Translations under genes and position numbers: made by a program
Notes under the pieces: generated by a model
Databases searched by the model: none
What the model was told of the DNA's origin: nothing
The model's input: the letters and a program-made list of their open reading frames with translations, nothing else
Assembly (NCBI RefSeq): GCF_900115665.1
Contig: NZ_FOXH01000021.1
Coordinates: 1 to 64,000, forward strand
Length of the DNA: 64,000 nt
From: Pseudarcicella hirudinis
Lineage (GTDB): Bacteria; Bacteroidota; Bacteroidia; Cytophagales; Spirosomataceae
Direction of reading: 5' to 3'
Shown: piece after piece, positions 28,535 through 36,144 of the stretch
Position numbering within the stretch: position 1 is the stretch's first letter
How the letters are laid out: each line of letters starts with the position of its first letter

Positions 28535-29299
28535 TTACAGGTTCATACCACCTGATACCTCTATACGCTGAGCATTGATCCATTTTGCATCCTCAGTACA
28601 CAAAAAGGCAACAACTCCTCCGATATCATCCGGAAGGCCAACACGACCTAACGCAGTGACATCTGATACATATTTATTGTAATGCGGATTATCCCGAACG
28701 ACTCCTCCGCCAAAATCTGTTTCAATTGCTCCGGGAGCAATTACATTTACAGCAATTCCTCTTGCACCAAGCTCTTTTGCCTGATATCGGGATAATACTT
28801 CTATGGCACCTTTCATTGAAGCATAAGCCGAATATCCGGGAGCAGCAAAACGGGCTAATCCCGTAGAAAGATTAATGATACGGCCACCATCATTAATGAG
28901 GGACAACGCTTTCTGGGTCATGAAATACACTCCTTTAAAGTGAATATTCATCAAAAGATCAAACTGTTCTTCACTTGTTTCTGCAAACGGAGCATTATGT
29001 CCGATTCCTGCATTGTTTATCAGAAAGTCAAAACGATCTGTATCAAATGTACTGTTCAATGCAGATGTCACCTGATTAAAAAACGCATCAAAACTATTAA
29101 TTTCTCCTGTATTTAACTGCAAAGCAACTGCTTTTTGTCCAGCTGCCTCTATCTCTTTCACTACTGCCAATGCCTCTTCCTGCTGGCTGTTATAAGTCAG
29201 AATTACATCTATACCTTTTTTTGCAAGGCTCAATGCCATATTTTTACCTAGTCCTCGACTTCCTCCTGTTACCAAAGCTATTTTACTGTTAGCTGCCAT
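28535..29299 (-). CDS. Short-chain dehydrogenase/reductase (SDR)
   Basis: 254 residues, classical SDR. The NAD(P)-binding motif is TGGSRGLGKNMA (about 11-22), the NNAG strand is present (FLINNAGIGHNAPF), and the catalytic Tyr-x3-Lys lies in YSAYASMKGAIEVLSRY. The closing motif is IDAQRIEVSGGMNL-like, here WINAQRIEVSGGMNL. It resembles 3-oxoacyl-ACP reductase and glucose dehydrogenase type SDRs, but the substrate is not predictable. Its upstream neighbour, 243 bp away on the same strand, is an AraC-type regulator that may control it. This pairing is common in Bacteroidota. Confidence 0.93.
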   Translation of the reverse strand: MAANSKIALVTGGSRGLGKNMALSLAKKGIDVILTYNSQQEEALAVVKEIEAAGQKAVALQLNTGEINSFDAFFNQVTSALNSTFDTDRFDFLINNAGIGHNAPFAETSEEQFDLLMNIHFKGVYFMTQKALSLINDGGRIINLSTGLARFAAPGYSAYASMKGAIEVLSRYQAKELGARGIAVNVIAPGAIETDFGGGVVRDNPHYNKYVSDVTALGRVGLPDDIGGVVAFLCTEDAKWINAQRIEVSGGMNL

Positions 29300-29542
29300 C
29301 TTGTTATTTTCTTTGTTAGAATTGTTGAATAAATACCTTAAAATCCGGAATTATCTTAAAAGGAGTTTTCCGTTTCAAATCTTAGCGGTAATGACGTAAA
29401 AGAAGGTAACGAAAGGCTGGCAATTCATACCTTTTTACAATCATCATTTCCCCCTGATTTTGATGTTGTAAAGGTATGGCAGAATAAAGAAAGGCTGTTT
29501 GCAAACATCAATCCATTGTTTGCAAAATTCAAATATACTGTT

Positions 29543-30448
29543 TTATGATCGAAAAACGATGGGAGCAAAACCCGTCTGTTTTCTGAAAAAATTAGAGAAA
29601 TGGGCAACCTGTTCAAAACCCAGACAATAGGCAATCTCAGAAATGTTCCAATCGGTTTGTTTTAAAAGAATTTTCGCTTCCTGAATAATCCTGCTGCTGA
29701 TCAGATCGGTTGTCGTTTTACCTGTATTTTCTTTCAGTACTTTGTTAAGATGGTTAACATGTACAGACAAACGATCAGCATAATCTTTGGCTGTGCGAAG
29801 AGATAATTTCTGATGCGGAGACTCAATCGGGAACTGCCTCTCCAACAGCTCGATAAACAAAGAAGAAACCCTGGCGGCAGCATGATGTGCAGGATACAAG
29901 GCAGTTGCGGGCTGTAATTTTTGTCCGTAATGAATCAATTCCATCACATAATAACGTAAAAGGTCATATTTGAACACATAATCAGAACTCATTTCCTTGT
30001 ACATCTTCCTGAAAATGACAGTAATTTCTTCCGCTTCTTCATCTGAAAGCTGAAAGATAGGATGTCCTCCAGGCTGGAAAATGGGAAGATCTCCCAGAAT
30101 TGCACCACTTTTATGCTGGATTAAAAAGTCATCCGTGAAAATGCAGAAGTATCCGAACTGCTTATCATCCTGAGGCAACCAATGATAAGGTATTTTGGGT
30201 GTAGCAAACAATAGGGCATTTTTTTCAATGTCAATCACTTTATCAGCATACTCCGCTTTATTTCTTCCGCTGACGAGGCTGATTTTATAATATGCCCTGC
30301 GATTATAAGGCATCGCAGGCTTTTTCTTAACCTGAGCAATTAACTCGTCCAGTTTAAATACATTAAAATGGCCGATTTCTTTGTTAATTCCTTCCGGAAG
30401 AAGCGCGGAGGTATCCTTATAAAACTCCTCAAGTGTTGTTATATGCAT
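29543..30448 (-). CDS. AraC family transcriptional regulator
   Basis: 301 residues from the ATG at 30448 (MHITTLEEFYKDTS). The longer frame to 30496 is rejected because an exact -7 box lies between the two starts. An N-terminal cupin-like sensing half (RAYYKISLVSGRNKAEYADK, NALLFATPKIPYHW) is followed by the two HTH motifs of AraC/XylS: LSVHVNHLNKVLKENTGKT and WNISEIAYCLGFEQVAHFSNFFRKQTGFAP. The downstream SDR gene is its likely target. The effector is unknown. Confidence 0.92.
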   Translation of the reverse strand: MHITTLEEFYKDTSALLPEGINKEIGHFNVFKLDELIAQVKKKPAMPYNRRAYYKISLVSGRNKAEYADKVIDIEKNALLFATPKIPYHWLPQDDKQFGYFCIFTDDFLIQHKSGAILGDLPIFQPGGHPIFQLSDEEAEEITVIFRKMYKEMSSDYVFKYDLLRYYVMELIHYGQKLQPATALYPAHHAAARVSSLFIELLERQFPIESPHQKLSLRTAKDYADRLSVHVNHLNKVLKENTGKTTTDLISSRIIQEAKILLKQTDWNISEIAYCLGFEQVAHFSNFFRKQTGFAPIVFRS

Positions 30449-30466
30449 AAGCTGATTTGCAAAATA

Positions 30467-30474
30467 CAAATATA
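30467..30474 (-). promoter_or_regulatory. -7 box of the AraC gene
   Basis: On the minus strand TATATTTG (TAnnTTTG, exact), preceded after 19 bp by ATTG in the -33 position. The start site would fall near 30460, just ahead of the ATG at 30448. Confidence 0.6.
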
Positions 30475-30528
30475 CATACTTAAATAGCAACTCCAATATT
30501 TTCCCGGAACGACCCTGTTTTCAGCTTT

Positions 30529-33096
30529 TTAAAATCTTACTTTCAAAGTACTGTTTGCAGACAAAGTCTGAGGATTCAGCTTTCTGGTTCCAAGACCCCT
30601 GATTGAAAAAGAGCTCAGTTTCAGTTCTCCGGAAAGAACTGACAAGGTTATATCTTTTCCTTTAATATCGCATTTTCCCCAGGCGTATCCATTACTCCAG
30701 AAATAAGTCCCTTCTTTGTTATCGAAGGTCATACTATTATCGATGCCGGAATATTCAAATCCGGATAATGCCAAAACAGCCGCCCAACTTGCCATTGCTC
30801 TTCCGTAATGTCTTCCGCATTCCGGCTCATCAAAAGGATTCCTTTTAAGTCCGTCAAATCTGTCACGTATCGATTCAATACATTTTAATCCGTTTTTTGT
30901 CTGACCTTCATACAACATTCCCGTTGCAGCCACATATTCAAATCCGGTCATTACTTCTGCAAAATATGGAAAAGGAACCTTTAAACGTCCTTTTGGCCAG
31001 CTCGCCATAATTAAACCGGATTCATTTCCCATTACATACGACCGCATATTATTGAATAACGGGGAAAAATCGCTCACATAATTATATTTCATAATTGTTT
31101 TAAGGGCAGTCTGAATATTCTCTTTTTTTGCCAGATATCCCAGTCCGCAAATATGTGCCATATACTGACCGACCAGCTGGTCAACCAGACAGCCCTCTCC
31201 CAGCTGATACATGGGTTCAGAAAGATTGGCTGAGCCCATACCTACAATAAGTCCTTTCGCAATATAAGTATCTGCTGCAGGTGGAATTATCTTCTGAATA
31301 TAATATTCCTTATTAAAGAGGTTCTGATCGGTCCATTCACTTCCTGATTTAAACAAACTTCCGCATTTTTCTTCAAAAGTCTTATCCTGTAAATACCTGG
31401 CCATTTCCTGACCTGCACGAAGTGCGCCCAAATACCAGAATTCCATTTGAGGATTTGGTCCATAGTATTCAACGTCCATGGTATTATGCTGACAACCATC
31501 CATTACGCCATCCCCATCAGCATCCCATCCGCCTTTTATCCAGGCAAATGCCAATGCCTTTTTTACCTGAGTCCAGTTCTTTTGCAGAAATTTTTCATCT
31601 CCGGAAAGCTTCCAATCCCGGTAAAACTTCATAATACAGCCCATTTGCCCATCAGCAGCAGCCATACCTGTCGGCCTGGCTTTTCCTAAGGGTAACCTGG
31701 TTCTGAAACTCATTAAACCGGTACTGTCAGTAGAATAATTAAACTCTACATCACGCATAGTTCTGGACAAATTACCAAACAGGAACGGAATGGCCTGCTC
31801 ATAATTCCAAACGTGGGTACACGATCCCTCACAAGAGCCAATTTCGTCCATAATACCTTCCCAAGCCATCAAATGGCCACTTTTCACCCTAAAAACAGTT
31901 TGGGAGCGAAGGGTGCTTAAATTAAATAAAGCAGCTTCTTTAACCGCTACCGGAAGACTCGATTGCAGAAAAGTCTTCACAAAAGTTCTGGTTTGTTTTT
32001 CAAGCTGAGGAATCTCCGGAATAATTTTCTGTGCCGCTTCCCAGGCATCAGTATAATGATTACTGTAATAATTGCCGACAACTTCTTTCGACCAGGCGTA
32101 TCGATTCGGGAAGTTCCAGGTAATGAAGAACCTGAAAACCTGTGTTGAATGAGGAGCAATTGTTTTTTTCACCGCCAATGACGCAAGCGGATCATTATCG
32201 TAAAGTCGGGCTTTGTCGGTAAGTTCACCATCTTCACTAAAATCATCCCACAAATCTAAAGTGGCTTTCGACCAGCTGTTATCTAAGGAGGAGCGTCTAA
32301 AACTCACTCCTGACTTCTCTGTGGTAGCCAAAGCAATTGAACCATATGCTTCATCACTTTTTTTAATACTGTCTGAGTACATGAAAATGCCTTTTATTCC
32401 ATCATTTTCACGGTAAACGTTCTGGTTATTTTTCGCACCATCAAACAGAATATCTCCTTTCCAGTCTTTATGATTTCTGCTTCCGTTCTGCCCTACAAAA
32501 TTCCTCATATTTCCGCAAACAGAAACCGAAACAGCCTGATTGGAGGTATTTGTCACTTCATAGTACAATACTGCAACCGGAAGACTGCTCTTATCTTCAT
32601 TACCAGGTATAAATGGATTAAAGCCTTTGATTTTTACTTTCACAGGCAAATTAGCATCTGAAAGATTTACCATTCCAAAAGGATAAGCCGCATCAAAACT
32701 GGCTTCTGCAAACCGGGGAAATCCATGATGATTGACAGGTCTTCCTTCATAATGGTTATATTCAGTAGGGTATGCAGGCCCCATGAGAGCTTTCGTTACC
32801 GGTTTTTTATGGTTTTCCTTTACATAAATTGCAAAAAACGGTGCATCATTTCCTTTGGTTATCCCGCTAAAACCAATTGCAGGTTTATTCATGATTTCCC
32901 AGTCACGCAGTTCTCCGCGTCCTCCGAGAGATACCGTTCCTGTACCTATTCCTCCGAGCGGCAAAGCTACATTGAGAAGATGATCTTTATCATAATGCTT
33001 TAAAACCGGAAATGGAGCTTCCTGGGCAAAAATATCTAAACTTACAAACAGAAATATCTGCAAGCATAATAAGGAAACAGATTTTAAACAGTGCAT
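30529..33096 (-). CDS. Exported GH116 glycoside hydrolase (GBA2-like)
   Basis: 855 residues with a signal peptide (hydrophobic 6-20, cut near DIFAQ). The N-terminal beta-sandwich begins with the GH116 / DUF608-type motif LPLGGIGTGTVSLGGRGELRDWEI. The (alpha/alpha)6 catalytic domain follows, with GSCEGSCTHVWNYEQAIPF, DGDGVMDGCQHNTMDVEYYG and SWPKGRLKVPFPYFAEVMTG. Glu423 (in CEGSC) and Asp541 (in NTMDVEYY) are plausible nucleophile and acid/base, from their position relative to known members; I did not verify them. Known members cleave beta-glucosides, beta-xylosides or glucosylceramide. It acts in the periplasm or outside. A short palindrome TCAGGT/ACCTGA lies 38 bp upstream of its start (33134-33153). 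Confidence 0.9.
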   Translation of the reverse strand: MHCLKSVSLLCLQIFLFVSLDIFAQEAPFPVLKHYDKDHLLNVALPLGGIGTGTVSLGGRGELRDWEIMNKPAIGFSGITKGNDAPFFAIYVKENHKKPVTKALMGPAYPTEYNHYEGRPVNHHGFPRFAEASFDAAYPFGMVNLSDANLPVKVKIKGFNPFIPGNEDKSSLPVAVLYYEVTNTSNQAVSVSVCGNMRNFVGQNGSRNHKDWKGDILFDGAKNNQNVYRENDGIKGIFMYSDSIKKSDEAYGSIALATTEKSGVSFRRSSLDNSWSKATLDLWDDFSEDGELTDKARLYDNDPLASLAVKKTIAPHSTQVFRFFITWNFPNRYAWSKEVVGNYYSNHYTDAWEAAQKIIPEIPQLEKQTRTFVKTFLQSSLPVAVKEAALFNLSTLRSQTVFRVKSGHLMAWEGIMDEIGSCEGSCTHVWNYEQAIPFLFGNLSRTMRDVEFNYSTDSTGLMSFRTRLPLGKARPTGMAAADGQMGCIMKFYRDWKLSGDEKFLQKNWTQVKKALAFAWIKGGWDADGDGVMDGCQHNTMDVEYYGPNPQMEFWYLGALRAGQEMARYLQDKTFEEKCGSLFKSGSEWTDQNLFNKEYYIQKIIPPAADTYIAKGLIVGMGSANLSEPMYQLGEGCLVDQLVGQYMAHICGLGYLAKKENIQTALKTIMKYNYVSDFSPLFNNMRSYVMGNESGLIMASWPKGRLKVPFPYFAEVMTGFEYVAATGMLYEGQTKNGLKCIESIRDRFDGLKRNPFDEPECGRHYGRAMASWAAVLALSGFEYSGIDNSMTFDNKEGTYFWSNGYAWGKCDIKGKDITLSVLSGELKLSSFSIRGLGTRKLNPQTLSANSTLKVRF

Positions 33097-33240
33097 ATCT
33101 GAGCGGAGTTATTATAAAAATGATTTACGACAATCAGGTATAATTTGACCTGACGCAATATTATCACAAAATCTGAAAACTCAATTCTCCCCTGACCTGT
33201 CTGAACCTTCACATTTGCTCTTACTCCATTTCCGCAAATC

Positions 33241-33864
33241 TTATAAAAGCCCTTTTGCCATATTCAACACCCCTCCTAATGAACTCCTTACCGCTGGTTC
33301 TGCAGTGGCACCTCCTGTATTCAGAAGGCTCACATTACTTAAAGCTGTACTGATTAACGAACCTGCTCCGGCAGAAGCACTGTTATCTCCGATTAATGAT
33401 AAGCCTCCTTTAATCAAATTAAGGTTCCCGGTTAATGCAGCAGCCTTGCCTAATAAGCTATTTCCTCCCAGCAGAGAACTGATTTGATTAGCACCCAAAG
33501 CCATTTTCACTAATCCGACTGCTTTTTGCAAAACGCCTCCTGATAAGGCCCCGCTTTGCGCAAGCGGAATCAGACTTTTCAGATTGCTGACTTGCCCGAG
33601 TAGCTTGGATTTAAAATCTCCGGTTCCGCCTGAAGCAGTTTTGTCAAGAGATTCTACACTTTTTGACAATGCCTGAACAGTGGCGGCCTTATCACCTGAA
33701 GTATTTGCGCTGATGGCCTTGTCCAGCAGCATCGAGGTTGAGTCTGCAGTACTTTCTGCCTTTTGATCAGTTGCGGGTACAGCAATAGATTTAGGAAATT
33801 GAGCCAGGCCTGTCATTGAAATAAACAATAAAGAACCGAGCATAAAGGTTTTTGAGCTTTTCAT
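33241..33864 (-). CDS. Exported low-complexity protein of unknown function
   Basis: 207 residues with a signal peptide (hydrophobic 8-19, ending TGLAQ). The rest is rich in Gly, Ser, Ala, Leu and Lys, with short hydrophobic stretches such as LIPLAQSGALSGGVLQKAVGLVKMALG, and no cysteine or catalytic motif. I recognise no family. It could be a small secreted or envelope-associated helical protein. Signal peptide, codon use and single long frame support it as a real gene. It is flanked by 144- and 314-bp gaps and is probably transcribed alone. Confidence 0.75.
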   Translation of the reverse strand: MKSSKTFMLGSLLFISMTGLAQFPKSIAVPATDQKAESTADSTSMLLDKAISANTSGDKAATVQALSKSVESLDKTASGGTGDFKSKLLGQVSNLKSLIPLAQSGALSGGVLQKAVGLVKMALGANQISSLLGGNSLLGKAAALTGNLNLIKGGLSLIGDNSASAGAGSLISTALSNVSLLNTGGATAEPAVRSSLGGVLNMAKGLL

Positions 33865-34178
33865 ATGTAGTAAATTTAAATAATGTAGTAAAATAAGGTG
33901 ATTCTCAAGGCTAAATAAAGCCCTGTTAATATAAAGACTAGTTAGAAAATTTCAGGTTAAAATACAATATTTTTCCTGTTGAAACCTCAGAATCAGACAC
34001 TTCCAGATTCTAAAAAATTTAGATGATCTTTATATCATTTTGGTTTAATTCTAAAACACAAATTTCCCGATTGTCCGAAAAGGGTGGTTATACGATAAAA
34101 TTCTGAGGAATTAATAGTATTGTTCTTCTCACAAACTTTCTAAATTGCAATTTTGCCCTCATTATATTTTATTGCAGC
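33865..34178. other. Divergent 314-bp intergenic region before the NamZ gene
   Basis: No gene. It holds a perfect short palindrome TCTAAA-AAA-TTTAGA (34009-34023), a possible operator for one of the two divergent genes. I see no exact TAnnTTTG box upstream of 34179. Confidence 0.5.
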
Positions 34179-35354
34179 ATGATTTTACAATTCGGAATTG
34201 ATCAGTTAATAGCGTCCCCGGAAAAGTTAGCGGGAAAAAAAGTGGGGTTAATCACCAATGATGCCGCAAAAACCAGTAATTTACAACCTGGTCGAAAAGC
34301 TTTGGCAGAAGCAGGAATAGGATTGGTTTTATTGTTTTCTCCCGAACATGGTTTGGAGGCTACGGGAAAAGACGGAGCCTCCATGCCAGACAGTACTGAT
34401 CCTTTAACAAATCTGCCTGTTATAAGTATTTACGGGCAACAGATAAAACCGGATATTGGCCTTCTCCAAACCCTCGACGTATTACTCTTTGACCTGCCCG
34501 ATATCGGAAGCCGCTTTTATACTTATATCTGGACACTCTCATATGTCATGGAAAGTTGTGCCGAGGCCAATCTTCCCTTAATCATCCTTGATCGCCCGAA
34601 TCCCATTAGCGGTAATCTGACTCTAAGCGAGGGTCCGATGCTCGATGAAGAACGATTCAGTTCATTTATAGGCAGATGGAATATTCCGATAAGACATAGT
34701 CTGACCGTCGGAGAACTGGCCTTGTTCTGGAAAGCAACTAAATTCATCGATGCAGATCTGACCATTATTCCAGTAAAAGGCTGGAAAAGAGCGCAGTTTT
34801 ACCATGAATTAAATGTTACTTTTGTTCCAACCTCTCCTGCTATTTCAAATGCTGAAACTGCTTTAATCTATCCCGGAACCTGTCTGTTTGAAGGCATTAA
34901 CATTTCGGAAGGAAGAGGTACAAATTCACCCTTCAAATGTATCGGAGCACCCTGGATGCAGGCCGGAAAGCTGGCAGAAGCAATTAAAACATTATCTCTC
35001 AACGGTCTTGCCGTTCAGCCCGTAACATTTATTCCGGCAGAAGGAGAATATGAAAATCAGCGCTGTGAAGGAGTCGAATTGTTCATTACTGATTATCAAA
35101 CCTTCAGGCCTGTTGAAACCGGTCTGACAATCATGGCAGTGATCCGGGAAATGTATCCTGAAAATTTCCAATGGGCAGCATACCCCACCAATGTCAATAA
35201 AACAGGGAGTGGTCATTTCGATTTATTAATGGGTCAGGATTATGTCAGGAAGGTATTTGAACAAAATCCGGAACAGTTCAGGCAAGAGATTAAAAAGTTT
35301 ACTGATGTTTCTGACTGGAATGACCGTGTCAGAGATTTTCTTTTGTACGATTAA
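34179..35354 (+). CDS. DUF1343 / NamZ-like exo-beta-N-acetylmuramidase, no signal peptide
   Basis: 391 residues, full-length DUF1343. Signature stretches include LITNDAAKTSN, LLFSPEHGLEATGKDGASM, LLFDLPDIGSRFYTYIWTL, LPLIILDRPNPISGN and YPGTCLFEGINISEGRGT. Characterised family members (NamZ) release terminal N-acetylmuramic acid from peptidoglycan fragments. Bacterial NamZ proteins are usually exported. Here the frame starts directly at the domain (MILQFGIDQLIASPEKLAGKKVGLI), and the upstream in-frame stretch has no start codon and a TGA at 34104, so a cytoplasmic enzyme is predicted. It lies 118 bp before the TetR - GH20 genes, in an amino-sugar neighbourhood. Confidence 0.88.
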   Translation: MILQFGIDQLIASPEKLAGKKVGLITNDAAKTSNLQPGRKALAEAGIGLVLLFSPEHGLEATGKDGASMPDSTDPLTNLPVISIYGQQIKPDIGLLQTLDVLLFDLPDIGSRFYTYIWTLSYVMESCAEANLPLIILDRPNPISGNLTLSEGPMLDEERFSSFIGRWNIPIRHSLTVGELALFWKATKFIDADLTIIPVKGWKRAQFYHELNVTFVPTSPAISNAETALIYPGTCLFEGINISEGRGTNSPFKCIGAPWMQAGKLAEAIKTLSLNGLAVQPVTFIPAEGEYENQRCEGVELFITDYQTFRPVETGLTIMAVIREMYPENFQWAAYPTNVNKTGSGHFDLLMGQDYVRKVFEQNPEQFRQEIKKFTDVSDWNDRVRDFLLYD

Positions 35355-35429
35355 AAATCTGTTTGCAAAACTTAGTTTAACCCAATCACCTAAAGCTAAG
35401 CAATTGACTTTTAGCTGATAAAATAAATA

Positions 35430-35504
35430 TGGAAAATTTTTGAGATGAAATATTTTCCACTACCTTTGAGGCATGGAAAATTTAAATGTGAAAATATTTT
35501 CCAT
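35430..35504. promoter_or_regulatory. Two inverted-repeat operators flanking the TetR promoter
   Basis: Site 1: TGGAAAAT (35430-35437) / ATTTTCCA (35452-35459). Site 2: ATGGAAAAT (35473-35481) / ATTTTCCAT (35496-35504). They have the same arms and the same 14-bp spacing, and are 44 bp apart, about four helical turns. The -7 box TACCTTTG (35461-35468) sits between them. They are most simply read as binding sites of the adjacent TetR-type regulator. Confidence 0.8.
35461..35468 (+). promoter_or_regulatory. -7 box TACCTTTG of the TetR - GH20 operon
   Basis: Exact TAnnTTTG. The predicted start of transcription near 35475 lies inside operator site 2 and downstream of the ATG at 35473, which cannot then be the translation start. 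Confidence 0.65.
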
Positions 35505-35514
35505 GCTTTATTTT

Positions 35515-36135
35515 ATGAGAGAGAATATTGTCAGTAGTTCATTGCAGCAATTTCTGATTCATGGAATCAGAAAAATGACAATTCAGCAGATTATCCACCC
35601 TTTAGGACTTTCTACAAAGACCGTCTATAAACATTTTGCCAATAAAGAAGCCTTATTGGAAGAATGCCTGATACTTCATTACAGCGGCATGTTTCTGAAA
35701 ATGAAAGACCTTGAGATGAATTATTCCAGTCCGCTCCTCCTCCTTTTTCAACTCCATATCAAAGGCATAGAACTCGATTTCAAAGTAAATCCTGTGTTTT
35801 ACTACGACCTCAATCACTATTATCCGGATTTACAGGATAACGTAATGCGTAGCGGTGCACAGGAAGCTCAGCATTTTATGGTTAATATCATTGAGAAGGG
35901 AAAGAATCAGCATTATATCCGTTCAGAGATTTCAACAACTGTAATACTGGAAACACTCGGACTTTTATATCGTTCTTTAACCAGGACAAACACTTTTGAT
36001 AAATTTAATGTCTCAGTATTTGAGTTAGCTGAAAACACGCTTGGTGTATACCTGAGAGGTATCTGCACAGAAAAGGGTCTGATTGAAATAAATAACCATA
36101 AAAACTTAACGACATTTAACGAAAACAAAACATAA
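35515..36135 (+). CDS. TetR family transcriptional regulator
   Basis: 206 residues from the ATG at 35515 (MRENIVSSSLQQFLIHGIRK); the ATG at 35503 is also possible. The frame opens at 35473, but those first codons are the palindromic operator and lie at the transcription start, so they are not coding. The N-terminal HTH is clear: GIRKMTIQQIIHPLGLSTKTVYKHFANKEALLEE. The C-terminal helical ligand domain has no recognisable ligand signature. Two matching operators upstream indicate autorepression. The GH20 gene begins 9 bp after the stop, so the regulator probably controls it in the same transcript, likely in response to an amino sugar or cell-wall fragment. Confidence 0.88.
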   Translation: MRENIVSSSLQQFLIHGIRKMTIQQIIHPLGLSTKTVYKHFANKEALLEECLILHYSGMFLKMKDLEMNYSSPLLLLFQLHIKGIELDFKVNPVFYYDLNHYYPDLQDNVMRSGAQEAQHFMVNIIEKGKNQHYIRSEISTTVILETLGLLYRSLTRTNTFDKFNVSVFELAENTLGVYLRGICTEKGLIEINNHKNLTTFNENKT

Positions 36136-36144
36136 TTTCTTCCT

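Noticed and set aside
30449-30496. Extended N-terminus of the AraC regulator (MELLFKYVYLYFANQL)
   Set aside because: An exact -7 promoter box lies inside it, so it would be upstream of or at the transcript start.
34107-34178. Hydrophobic in-frame stretch upstream of the NamZ-like gene (a possible missed signal peptide)
   Set aside because: It contains no ATG, GTG or TTG start codon before the in-frame TGA at 34104.
35473-35514. Extended N-terminus of the TetR regulator
   Set aside because: These codons coincide with a perfect operator palindrome and the predicted transcription start.
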